A stretch of 23,359 bases of DNA from an uncultured Eubacterium sp. (GCA_900552795.1 USBB01000036.1:1-23359); one strand, 5' to 3'; positions 15,277 to 22,276 are shown, numbered from the stretch's first letter. The notes: generated by a model from the letters alone, not told the origin. A program made the numbers and translations.

Positions 15277-15984
15277 TTGAAAAAACGAATAATATTTAAG
15301 TTATTTATTTTAATAATTATTTTAATATCCATATTTGTTTTTATTATTAAATTAAATCAAGAAAAAAATAAGACTAAAAATGATGTATATCAATCTAATA
15401 TGTATGAAATTGATAGTCAAAAAAATATCAGAAAGTATTTTAAAAACTTTGCTATTAATGTTAATAAGCATAAAGATTTTAAATCAGAAAATGAAGAAAT
15501 AGATGATATAGATTCAGAATATGAACAGATAATTTCAGAACAAAAAATTACAGGTCAATGGTTCATAGAATATAAAGAATTTATAAATAAACATCCAAAC
15601 AAAAAAGCAGAGACTATTTATGAAACATTTTCTCAAACAGAATTAGATTTATTATTTAAAGTAGTACAAGCAGAAGTGGGAAATTATGACTTTTCTTCAA
15701 AGGTAAATGTGGCAAATGTAATATTTAATCGAGTCAAAGATGAAAAATTTGAGGACACACTGAACGAAATATTAATAAATAGTCAATTTGCTACAATTAA
15801 CAATAACGCAATAAATAAAGTGACTGTTGATGAAGAGACTATTCTTGCTTGTGAATATGCTTTCATATTTGAAGATACAACTAATGGTGCATTATTTTTT
15901 GATAGTACAGATGGAAATTCTTGGGCTGCGAGAAATAAAAAATGGATTTTCAAAGATGAAGCTGGACATAATTTTTATAAATAA
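15277..15984 (+). CDS. Membrane-anchored SleB-type cell wall hydrolase
   Basis: 235 residues, TTG start five bases after aaggagg. An N-terminal basic stub and a hydrophobic helix (residues ~5-25, IFKLFILIIILISIFVFII) form a signal anchor without an evident cleavage site. A polar linker follows, then a Hydrolase_2/SleB-like domain from about residue 118: ELDLLFKVVQAEVGNYDFS, with the presumed catalytic Glu at 133, then VNVANVIFNRVKDEKF, NSQFATI, and TTNGALFFDST. By family it cuts peptidoglycan glycan strands. It lies among early or metabolic genes rather than beside tail or holin genes, so it may be a signal-anchor endolysin or an envelope-modifying enzyme. The SleB assignment is good; the biological role is not settled. 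Confidence 0.8.
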   Translation: MKKRIIFKLFILIIILISIFVFIIKLNQEKNKTKNDVYQSNMYEIDSQKNIRKYFKNFAINVNKHKDFKSENEEIDDIDSEYEQIISEQKITGQWFIEYKEFINKHPNKKAETIYETFSQTELDLLFKVVQAEVGNYDFSSKVNVANVIFNRVKDEKFEDTLNEILINSQFATINNNAINKVTVDEETILACEYAFIFEDTTNGALFFDSTDGNSWAARNKKWIFKDEAGHNFYK

Positions 15985-15998
15985 TTAAGGAGAGATTA

Positions 15999-16232
15999 TT
16001 GGATAAAATACTTAGAGTAGGAGAATTAAAAAATGTGCTAAAAACAGTAAATGATAATGTGTATATTGCTGTTGGCACAAAAGAAAACAATGAATCAAAA
16101 GAAATATTAAATGAATCAGGAATTATAGGGGCAATGATAAAGCCTATAGGGTTTTCAGATTCTAATGAAAAATATCTCAAGTTATATATAAAAAAATACG
16201 AAGAAACAGGTTGCATGAGATTTGTTAGATAA
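15999..16232 (+). CDS. Hypothetical protein, 77 aa
   Basis: TTG start seven bases after aaggagag, 14 bases behind the SleB gene. Small and soluble, with an alternating strand/helix look: ILRVGELKNVLKTVNDNVYI, then a short loop, then GIIGAMIKPIGF and a final strand-rich section ending MRFVR. No membrane segment, no cysteine cluster, no known motif. The SD of the following HPr-like gene (agaggg) begins at its stop codon, so the two are probably co-translated. Function unknown. Confidence 0.6.
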   Translation: MDKILRVGELKNVLKTVNDNVYIAVGTKENNESKEILNESGIIGAMIKPIGFSDSNEKYLKLYIKKYEETGCMRFVR

Positions 16233-16242
16233 AGAGGGAATT

Positions 16243-16488
16243 ATGGAAGAAACAAAAATAATGTTAAAACTGGATACTATTAAAAAAGTAAATGATTTTG
16301 TTAGTTTAGTGAGTAAATATAATGAAGAAATAACTATTAAAAGTCATAGGTATGAAATTAATGCAAAAAGTATAATGGGAATTTTTTCATTAAATTTATT
16401 AGAAGCAGTCAATGTTTGTTTATATACAAATGATAAAAATATTCAAAATCAGTTCATAAAAGAAATGAATATATTTAAGGAGGCATGA
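16243..16488 (+). CDS. HPr/Crh-like protein lacking the active histidine
   Basis: 81 residues from ATG 16243 (SD agaggg). A frame extension to TTG 16222 would overlap the previous gene and lacks an SD. The core SKYNEEITI ... INAKSIMGIFSLNL aligns closely with bacterial HPr (SKYDSDINL ... VNLKSIMGVMSLGI), the PTS phosphocarrier. The regulatory serine (HPr Ser46) is kept as Ser43. In the helix where HPr has His15-Ala-Arg-Pro, this protein reads T-I-K-K, so sugar phosphotransfer through histidine cannot occur. Bacillus Crh has the same arrangement (Ser46 kept, His15 lost) and acts only in carbon catabolite regulation with CcpA. A phage copy could mimic or titrate that signal. The HPr fold is well supported; the regulatory role is inferred. 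Confidence 0.75.
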   Translation: MEETKIMLKLDTIKKVNDFVSLVSKYNEEITIKSHRYEINAKSIMGIFSLNLLEAVNVCLYTNDKNIQNQFIKEMNIFKEA

Positions 16489-17178
16489 ATGGGAAAGATA
16501 ATAATTCTACCAGAAACAACAAAGAATCCAATTACACTTATTGGTAAAAGGGCAGGTGTTTGTTGGGGATCGGATATTTCTGATAATGAGAAAAATTACA
16601 AACGTGGAATGGAGTGTATCATGGCACAACATGGCAGAACACTTGAATATGTTAATGTAGAAATGATAATTGATGGATATTCCGCAAGGGTAATTCGTGA
16701 ATTTTATACTCACATTGGAGGTGCGCCAACAAGATTACAAGCGTCAACCCGTTATATAAACTATAATGATTTTAATTACATAGTACCAAAATCAATAAAG
16801 AATAGTAAAGATAATGAAGCTTGGGAATTGTATTCTTCAGCGATAAGAGTTATCAAACAAACATGTGCAAATTTAGAAAATATTGGACTCCCAAGAGAAG
16901 ATATTGCTATGTTACTACCACTGGGCATGACCACAAAAATTGTAGATAAACGTAATCTTAGAAATCTTATAGATATGTCACATCAGAGAATGTGTACAAG
17001 AGCTTATTGGGAATATAGAGAATTATTTAATGATATTTGTGTGTCTTTATCAAAAGTATCTAATGAGTGGAAATGGATTGTAGATAATTTATTTAAGCCT
17101 AAATGTGAAGTTTTAGGGTATTGTTTAGAAAAGAAAAGTTGTGGGAGAAAAGAAAATGAGATACGAAACAGTAATTGA
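16489..17178 (+). CDS. thyX: FAD-dependent thymidylate synthase-like protein (ThyX)
   Basis: 229 residues, ATG four bases after the previous gene's ATGA-type end, SD aaggagg. ThyX features: VREFYTHIGG-like sequence (here IREFYTHIGGAPTRLQ), AST-R-Y at residues 85-89 matching the SxRY end of the ThyX motif, LPLGMTTKI (about 143-151), and NLRNLIDMSHQRMCTRAYWEYREL, which corresponds to the substrate-binding helix with conserved Arg. The RHR half of the classic RHRx7SxR motif is not seen, so this is an atypical branch. The C-terminus has a cysteine pattern (PKCEVLGYCLEKKSCGR) common in clostridial members. It would methylate dUMP to dTMP using folate and FAD, feeding the NrdD/NrdG pathway encoded downstream. 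The 3' end overlaps the next small gene. Confidence 0.75.
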   Translation: MGKIIILPETTKNPITLIGKRAGVCWGSDISDNEKNYKRGMECIMAQHGRTLEYVNVEMIIDGYSARVIREFYTHIGGAPTRLQASTRYINYNDFNYIVPKSIKNSKDNEAWELYSSAIRVIKQTCANLENIGLPREDIAMLLPLGMTTKIVDKRNLRNLIDMSHQRMCTRAYWEYRELFNDICVSLSKVSNEWKWIVDNLFKPKCEVLGYCLEKKSCGRKENEIRNSN

Positions 17179-17299
17179 CCTAGATAATGTAACATTGCAA
17201 GATTGTATTGATCTATACGAAAAGAAAAATATTTATACTCAAATAAGTGATGGACATATTATAGATTTTATTAAAGAAAAAATAAATAATAGAAATTAA
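17156..17299 (+). CDS. Small protein, 47 aa, overlapping the thyX end
   Basis: ATG 17156 lies inside the last codons of the ThyX gene in another frame, seven bases after a gggag SD, and the frame stops at TAA 17297-17299 just before the guanylate kinase SD. The product, starting MRYETVIDLDNVTLQDCIDL, is acidic in its first half and basic at its end (EKINNRN), with one or two amphipathic helices. The overlap with a good SD and the exact filling of the gap to the next gene favour a real gene. No family recognised. Confidence 0.6.
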   Translation: MRYETVIDLDNVTLQDCIDLYEKKNIYTQISDGHIIDFIKEKINNRN

Positions 17300-17305
17300 A
17301 AAAAG

Positions 17306-17323
17306 AAAGGAGTGATAATTATT
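17306..17323 (+). promoter_or_regulatory. Extended SD and ATT start of the guanylate kinase gene
   Basis: AAAGGAGTGA (17306-17315) precedes a run of four ATT codons (17318-17329). ATT 17321 has the best spacing. The only canonical start nearby, GTG 17312, lies inside the SD itself and cannot be used with it. Confidence 0.6.
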
Positions 17324-17851
17324 ATTATTGCATTATTAGGAGAATCGGCTTCAGGAAAATCAACAATTGAGAAAGAAATATGCAAAAAATATGGTTATAA
17401 AAGAATTGTATCTTATACAACAAGACCCCCTCGAATTGGAGAAAAAAATGGAATTGATTATTATTTCGTTACAAATGAAGATTTTAATGAAATGATAGAG
17501 AATGGATATATGGTTGAACATGCTAATTATAATGGATGGCAATATGGAATTACAAAACAAGATTGTCGAGATGATGGAGTGGTTGTTTTAACTCCACATG
17601 GGTTAAGAAATTTAAAGAAAATAACTTCAGCAGATGTTTATTCTTTCTATATTAATGTACCGAGACGAGAACGATTAATTCAAGCCCTTAAAAGAGGAGA
17701 TGATATTGATGAATCAATAAGGCGAAATTTATCTGATGTTGGTATGTTTGATGGAATGGAAGATGAAGTGGACAAAGTAATTTTTAATAATGGTTATAAA
17801 AAAACACCAGAGGATATATGTAATGAAATATTTGATGAGATTAGAAGGTGA
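17321..17851 (+). CDS. gmk: Guanylate kinase-like nucleotide kinase, probable ATT start
   Basis: About 176 residues. A P-loop LLGESASGKST sits at the N-terminus, followed by the GMP-binding signature SYTTRPPRIGEKNGIDYYFV (a near-perfect match to guanylate kinases), then EHANYNGWQYG, DGVVVLTPHG, and a lid-like RRERLIQALKRG. It phosphorylates GMP/dGMP to GDP/dGDP with ATP. It is slightly shorter than typical cellular enzymes (about 190-210), but every core motif is present. It belongs to the nucleotide-supply module with ThyX and NrdD/NrdG. The P-loop begins within six residues of the start, so N-terminal extension is minimal, consistent with starting at one of the ATT codons. Confidence 0.85.
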   Translation: MIIALLGESASGKSTIEKEICKKYGYKRIVSYTTRPPRIGEKNGIDYYFVTNEDFNEMIENGYMVEHANYNGWQYGITKQDCRDDGVVVLTPHGLRNLKKITSADVYSFYINVPRRERLIQALKRGDDIDESIRRNLSDVGMFDGMEDEVDKVIFNNGYKKTPEDICNEIFDEIRR

Positions 17852-17858
17852 TGTTGTA

Positions 17859-18299
17859 TTGAAAGAATTTGCTATTTATCTTGCAGGTGGAATGGGGAAG
17901 TTTGGAAAAGATAATTTTGATAAAGGAAATACTTGGAGAAAATATTGTAAGCATATATTAGAACATTTTGATGGTAGTAAATACAGTATAAATGTAATTA
18001 ATCCAAATGATTATTTTAATTTCAAAGATGAATCACCTGTATATAAAACGCAAAAAGAAGTGATGGAATTTGATTTGAATAAGGTTAGACATTGTGATTT
18101 GCTAATTGTTAATTTCAATGATGTATATTCACTTGGTTCAATGGCAGAATTAGCCATTGCATATGAAAAAAGAATTCCTATTGTTGGTATTAATACTGAT
18201 AATCAACAACTTCATCCTTGGCAAAATGAAATGTGCAATAGAATTTTCAATAATATTGACGAGACGTTAGATTATGTAAAATATTTTTATCTACGATAA
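17859..18299 (+). CDS. Nucleoside 2-deoxyribosyltransferase-like protein
   Basis: 146 residues from TTG 17859, seven bases after AAGGTGA. An extension to ATG 17790 would overlap the kinase gene by more than 60 bases and is less likely. The N-terminal strand FAIYLAGGM is the nucleotide-fold start typical of this family (and of related DUF4406/DNPH1-like proteins). The middle has FDLNKVRHCDLLIVNFND, and then SLGSMAELAIAYEKRIPIVGI, whose Glu corresponds to the catalytic residue. Family members cleave or transfer the deoxyribose-base bond of (deoxy)nucleosides or nucleotides. In this nucleotide-metabolism cluster it may salvage host nucleosides or remove unwanted ones. The substrate is not predictable. 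Confidence 0.7.
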   Translation: MKEFAIYLAGGMGKFGKDNFDKGNTWRKYCKHILEHFDGSKYSINVINPNDYFNFKDESPVYKTQKEVMEFDLNKVRHCDLLIVNFNDVYSLGSMAELAIAYEKRIPIVGINTDNQQLHPWQNEMCNRIFNNIDETLDYVKYFYLR

Positions 18300-18316
18300 G
18301 TAAGGAGTTTATTAAT

Positions 18317-18403
18317 ATGGGAAATATTATAAGTTTTGTTTTAGGTGCAGTTGCAGGTTTTATTCTTACAGCATTAATAACGTCTATTGAGAGAGATGAT
18401 TAA
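18317..18403 (+). CDS. 28-residue single-pass membrane microprotein
   Basis: ATG 18317 has a good SD (aaggag, about ten bases upstream) and a stop at 18401-18403; it fits exactly into the gap before nrdD. The sequence is MGNIISFVLGAVAGFILTAL, then ITSIERDD: a glycine/alanine-rich hydrophobic helix of about 20 residues with a short charged tail (ERDD). Many phages and bacteria encode such single-helix proteins. The SD, spacing and clear membrane helix support a real gene. Function unknown. Confidence 0.65.
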   Translation: MGNIISFVLGAVAGFILTALITSIERDD

Positions 18404-18430
18404 AGATATTATATAACAAGGAGAAAATGA

Positions 18431-19600
18431 ATGGTAAAAGTTATTAGAAGAAACTGTACAGAAGATGAATTTAAGAAAGAAAAGATTTCAAATGCTATTC
18501 TCAAAGCAATGACTAATGGTTCTGGCATTGTCAAACCAAAGATTGCTGAAGATATTGCGAATGAAATTTATGAAGAAACTAAAGATAGAGAAGAAATAAG
18601 TATCTCTGAAATTGAAACTATGGTCTATGACAAATTAATTACTAAAAAGCAGAGACTTACTGCAAAGGCTTATGAAGGATATAGAAGTATTAGAGAGTTT
18701 CAAAGAGATAATGCTAACACTACAGATGATGAAATTGATGAATTACTAAAGGGCGATAGCGAGTATTGGAATACAGAAAACTCTAATAAGAACTCTAAGG
18801 TATTAAATACTCAGAGAGATTATATGGCAGGTATTGTAAGCAAGGATATATCCCGAAGATTTTTGTTGCCACCAGAAGTAGTACAAGCTCACGATGAAGG
18901 TATTATCCATTTCCATGACATTGATTACTTTGGTATGAATGCAATGTCGAATTGTTGCTTAATTAACCTTGAAGATATGTTACAGAATGGAACGGTAATC
19001 AACAAGGTTATGATTGAGAAGCCTCATAGATTTATTACTGCTTGTACAATTGCTACACAGATTATTTTATCTGTCACTTCAATGCAATATGGCGGTGCTA
19101 CAATCAGTTTAACCCATTTAGCACCTTTTGTTAGAGATAGTTATAACAAATATTATGCGAAATATAAGTCTTGGGGATTTGATGATGATAAAGCAAGAGA
19201 ATATGCTAAGTTAGATACAAGAAAAGAAGTGTCTGATGGTGTGCAAACATTCAACTATCAGTGCAATTCTATGTCAAATTCTAACGGACAAAGCCCATTT
19301 TTGAGTGTATTTATGTATCTTGGTGAGACAGATGAATATAAGGACGAACTTGCAATGATTATTGAAGAGTTCTTAACTCAGAGAATTTTGGGTTTAAAGA
19401 ATGAAGTTTCTGTTTATGTAACACAAGCATTTCCTAAGTTGTTGTATGTTCTTGAAGAAGACAATATTTGCGAGGATAGTAAGTACTGGTATCTGACTGA
19501 GTTAGCTGCAAAGTGTACTGCTAAGAGAATGGTGCCTGATTATATTTCTGAAAAAAAGATGAAAGAGTATAAAGAAGGCAATTGTTTTCCTAACATGGGT
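18431..19600 (+). CDS. nrdD: NrdD exon 1: anaerobic ribonucleotide reductase, residues 1-390
   Basis: ATG with SD aaggag. Residues 1-95 form an ATP-cone regulatory domain (VIRRNCTEDEFKKEKI ... YEGYRSIREFQ), which binds ATP/dATP as activity switch. The catalytic barrel follows, with FHDIDYFGMNAMSNCCLINL (a conserved Cys near residue 177) and YGGATISLTHLAPFVRDS. The exon ends at ...CFPNMG, and the next codon in the unspliced transcript is TAA, so without splicing only an inactive 390-residue protein forms. Joining to position 20446 gives MG-CRSFLSPW, the standard NrdD sequence. The spliced protein is 721 residues, the normal size (E. coli 712). It reduces NTPs to dNTPs in the absence of oxygen, with formate as reductant. 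Confidence 0.93.
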
Positions 19601-20445
19601 TAAGAATAACACCAACGGCTCATGTAAAACTCGGTGAACCTATAAAGATAGGGTGTCGGATTGGCATTTAGTAGTTGTAGGAAATGACAATTAACAATCT
19701 GGCTAACAGGGAACGAAAGAATCCTGTGCTAAGTTTCAACGTATTCACTTTTGAGAGAGGGTGGATATATAGATAAAGAAATAATTATAAGCAAAGAAAT
19801 TGTGGGTTTTGAAAGGTATACAATAAATATTAATGGTGTAATTTATGATACCAAACGAAACAAAGAAGTTTGTCAGTGGATAGATACAGTTGGGTATTAC
19901 CAATGTAACTTAAGAGATTCAAATGGTAAAAAGTATTATAAACGTGTACATAGGTTGGTCGCCAATACGTTTATTCCTAATCCAGACAATCTACCACAAG
20001 TTAATCATAAAGATGGTAACAAGTTAAATAATAATATAAATAACTTGGAGTGGTGCACAAATAGCGATAACACCCAACATGGATATGATAACAAATTATA
20101 TAAATATAAGTCAAGATGTCATGCTATAAATGTTTACACTAAGAAAGGTGAATATTTAAGAACATATAAATCTATAAGAAGTATGTGTGAGGATTTACAT
20201 ATTAATAGAAAAACAGTAACCATGATATTAAAGGGCGAAAAAACAACTAACAATTATGATTATTTATTTGAATACGTTGAAGAAAGTCAAGAGACTATCG
20301 AAAGCATAGCATAAGAGAAAGACTTATGTGAAGAAGTGAGTAGAGTACATATAAGGCGAAAATCCTTGTGTGGAAGTGCCGAGCATTTATTATTTGGTAA
20401 CAGAGTAATAAATGAAGATATAGTCCAATAGGAGAAATCCTATTG
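19601..20445 (+). other. Group I self-splicing intron in nrdD (845 bases)
   Basis: Boundaries: exon 1 ends in T (19600) and the intron ends in G (20445), as group I rules require. The internal guide GCTCATGT (19618-19625) pairs over eight bases with the exon end ACATGGGT, with a U-G pair exactly at the splice site (P1). A P2-like stem CCTAT-aaag-ATAGG lies after it. The S element AAGATATAGTCC is at 20415-20426; its ATAGTC (20420-20425) pairs with GACTAT (20293-20298) to form P7. CATTTATTA/TAATAAATG (20384-20414) forms a peripheral stem in the P8 region. P9 is CAATAGGA-GAAA-TCCTATTG (20426-20445), with a GNRA loop and ending in the terminal G. An HNH endonuclease gene lies inside. Confidence 0.92.
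19769..20314 (+). CDS. Intron-encoded HNH homing endonuclease (NUMOD4-HNH-NUMOD1)
   Basis: About 181 residues if it starts at ATA 19769 after GAGGGTGG, or 187 from TTG 19751, which has no SD in front. Domain order: a NUMOD4-like start (GFERYTININGVIYDTKRN), the HNH_3 core YYKRVHRLVANTFIPNP, VNHKDGNKLNNNINNLEW, and CTNSDNTQHGYDN, then a NUMOD1-like helix-turn-helix (YKSIRSMCEDLHINRKTV, TMILKGEK) that binds the target. By family it cuts intronless nrdD at or near the insertion site and so spreads the intron. Its last codons contain GACTAT (20293-20298), the P7 5' strand of the ribozyme, so coding and RNA-structure constraints overlap there. It is unrelated in type to the AP2-carrying HNH gene at 2516. 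Confidence 0.88.
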   Translation: MDKEIIISKEIVGFERYTININGVIYDTKRNKEVCQWIDTVGYYQCNLRDSNGKKYYKRVHRLVANTFIPNPDNLPQVNHKDGNKLNNNINNLEWCTNSDNTQHGYDNKLYKYKSRCHAINVYTKKGEYLRTYKSIRSMCEDLHINRKTVTMILKGEKTTNNYDYLFEYVEESQETIESIA

Positions 20446-21441
20446 TGTAGAAGTTTTCTATCACCTTGGAAAGATGAAAATGGAAATTATAAATTCTACG
20501 GAAGGCTGAACCAAGGGGTCGTTACAATTAATCTTGTTGACGTTGCGTTATCTTCTGAAAGAGATATGGACAAATTTTGGGACTTATTAGAGCAGAGAAC
20601 GGAACTTTGTCATAAAGCATTGCTTTGCAGACATCATAGATTAGAAGGAACCCTATCTGATGTAGCGCCTATTTTATGGCAACATGGAGCATTTTCGAGA
20701 TTGGAAAAGGGCGAAACTATTGACAAGTTACTTCATGGTGGATATGCAAGTATTTCTCTTGGGTACGCTGGACTGTATGAGTGTGTTAAGTATATGACTG
20801 GTGAATCTCATATTGGTTCAGTGGTGGGACATGATTTTGGTATTGATGTTATGAAATTCTTAAATAAGAAGTGCGAGCAATGGAATGACGAACATTATAT
20901 TGGCTTTTCTCTCTATGGAAGTCCAATCGAAAATACTACCCACAAATTTGCTAAGAGTTTGCAGAGACGTTTTGGTGTTATTGAAGGCATTACAGACAGA
21001 AATTATGTAACAAACTCATATCACACCTTTGTAAAAGAACATATCAATGCTTTTGATAAATTGGCAAAAGAGTCTGAATTCCAGTCATTGTCTCTCGGTG
21101 GAGCAATTTCTTATGTAGAAACAAGTGACCTTACTAAGAATACAGACGCAGTATTAGATGTTATGAATTTCATTTATGACCATATCATCTATGCAGAACT
21201 CAACACCAAGTCAGATTATTGTCAAGTTTGTGGTTATAATGGTGAAATCAAGATTGTTGACGAAAACAATGAATTGATTTGGGAATGTCCTAACTGTAAA
21301 AACAGGGATAAGGACAAAATGAATGTAACTAGACGTACTTGCGGTTATCTTGGAACTAACTTTTGGGGCAAGGGTAGAACACAAGAGATTAATGAAAGAT
21401 TTGTTCACTTAACAGACCTTCCTTGTAAGGAGTGTGATTAA
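20446..21441 (+). CDS. nrdD: NrdD exon 2: residues 391-721
   Basis: Continues the frame at TGT (Cys391), giving GCRSFLSPWKDENGNYKFYGR. This cysteine corresponds to the transient thiyl-radical residue of class III reductases (Cys290 in the shorter T4 enzyme; the offset matches the missing ATP cone). Later come NQGVVTINLVDVAL and a zinc site (CQVCGYNG ... WECPNCKN). The glycyl-radical loop RRTCGYLGTNFWGKG places the radical Gly at about 690, and the C-terminus is LPCKECD. An unspliced internal start at TTG 20443 could in principle translate this exon alone, but no SD is present. The nrdG SD lies in its last codons. Confidence 0.93.
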   Translation, partial: CRSFLSPWKDENGNYKFYGRLNQGVVTINLVDVALSSERDMDKFWDLLEQRTELCHKALLCRHHRLEGTLSDVAPILWQHGAFSRLEKGETIDKLLHGGYASISLGYAGLYECVKYMTGESHIGSVVGHDFGIDVMKFLNKKCEQWNDEHYIGFSLYGSPIENTTHKFAKSLQRRFGVIEGITDRNYVTNSYHTFVKEHINAFDKLAKESEFQSLSLGGAISYVETSDLTKNTDAVLDVMNFIYDHIIYAELNTKSDYCQVCGYNGEIKIVDENNELIWECPNCKNRDKDKMNVTRRTCGYLGTNFWGKGRTQEINERFVHLTDLPCKECD

Positions 21442-21445
21442 TATA
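21427..21445 (+). promoter_or_regulatory. SD and near-cognate start of nrdG
   Basis: AAGGAGTGTGA (21427-21437) is followed by ATA 21443 (five bases after the TGA). GTG 21434 lies almost inside the SD. Starting at ATA gives MRYAQIRE, aligning with the MNYA-type start of NrdG proteins. Confidence 0.55.
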
Positions 21446-22003
21446 CGCTACGCACAAATTAGAGAATGTGACGTAAGCAATGGTGAAGGGGTGGGTGTAG
21501 CCTTGTTTGTGCAAGGCTGCAATTTCCACTGTTACAATTGTTTTAACAAAGACACATGGGATTTCAATGGTGGCAAAGAATGGACACCAGAAGTAGAAGA
21601 AAAGTTCATAAAGTTGGCAAGTAAACCATACATTAAGCGAATTTCAATACTTGGGGGTGAGCCTCTTGCTGATGAAAATGTTGATGGAGTATTAAATCTA
21701 ATCAATAAAATCCGTCTTTTAATGCCAAATAAAACTATATGGATTTATTCAGGTTATACATGGAATGAAATATGGGATTATGACACAAATAGCGAAGATA
21801 TATATGGTAAAACATGGCAAGGATGGACAATAGATACTATTAAACGACAAGAAATATTAAAACAATGTGATGTTTTTATTGATGGTAGATATATTGATAA
21901 ATTAAGAGATATATCATTACATTGGCGTGGTAGTTCAAATCAAAGGGTGATTGATGTGCAAGAATCCTTAAAACAAAACAAGGTGGTGTTATATTGTGAC
22001 TAA
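21443..22003 (+). CDS. nrdG: NrdG: radical-SAM activase of NrdD
   Basis: 186 residues from ATA 21443 (alternatives ATT 21437 or GTG 21434 sit too close to the SD). The N-terminus RYAQIRECDVSNGEGVGVAL, FVQGC is typical. The radical-SAM cluster is CNFHCYNC (CxxxCxxC), followed by WDFNGGKEW and the GGE-like ILGGEPL that binds SAM, then IWIYSGYTWNE. It uses an Fe-S cluster and SAM to place the radical on the glycine of NrdD, so the two must be made together; the gene overlaps the 3' region of nrdD. The next gene overlaps its stop by eight bases. Length and motifs fit the family well. Confidence 0.92.
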   Translation: MRYAQIRECDVSNGEGVGVALFVQGCNFHCYNCFNKDTWDFNGGKEWTPEVEEKFIKLASKPYIKRISILGGEPLADENVDGVLNLINKIRLLMPNKTIWIYSGYTWNEIWDYDTNSEDIYGKTWQGWTIDTIKRQEILKQCDVFIDGRYIDKLRDISLHWRGSSNQRVIDVQESLKQNKVVLYCD

Positions 22004-22271
22004 AGAAGAATTGTGCAAAAAGAATATTGTGTATTTTGCACATATCATTCCACAATTAGGGATATTTGATGTTTGTGAAATAATTATAAGGACTATTGAA
22101 AAAGATTATTTTGCTAGAGTAGATAAACATGACAGAAGAGCTTATTTGTTTTCTTATAATAGTATTAATAAAACTATTTTTAAAAATAGAAAAGATGCTC
22201 TTGATAAAGTTAAACAAGCAGAAAAATCAAAACCTATTATTAACGAAGAAGTCTATTATGAAGAATATTAA
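21996..22271 (+). CDS. Hypothetical protein, 91 aa
   Basis: GTG start nine bases after GGTGG and overlapping the nrdG stop codon. The protein is soluble and mixed: an N-terminal helix (EELCKKNIVYFAHIIP), then GIFDVCEIIIRTIEKDYFARV, and a basic middle, ending in an acidic EEVYYEEY. No motif recognised. The overlap with nrdG suggests co-translation but gives no functional clue. Confidence 0.65.
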   Translation: MTKEELCKKNIVYFAHIIPQLGIFDVCEIIIRTIEKDYFARVDKHDRRAYLFSYNSINKTIFKNRKDALDKVKQAEKSKPIINEEVYYEEY

Positions 22272-22276
22272 ACTAT

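Noticed and set aside
17312..17314. GTG start for the guanylate kinase gene
   Set aside because: It overlaps the SD AAAGGAGTGA, so it could not be used with it, and it would add a run of isoleucines before the P-loop.
17790..17858. N-terminal extension of the deoxyribosyltransferase-like gene to ATG 17790
   Set aside because: It lies within the guanylate kinase coding sequence, has no SD, and the added residues do not resemble the family; TTG 17859 has a good SD and starts directly at the first strand.
20443..20445. TTG as an independent start for the second half of nrdD
   Set aside because: It has no SD and lies in the P9 stem at the very end of a well-supported group I intron; splicing explains the frame much better.
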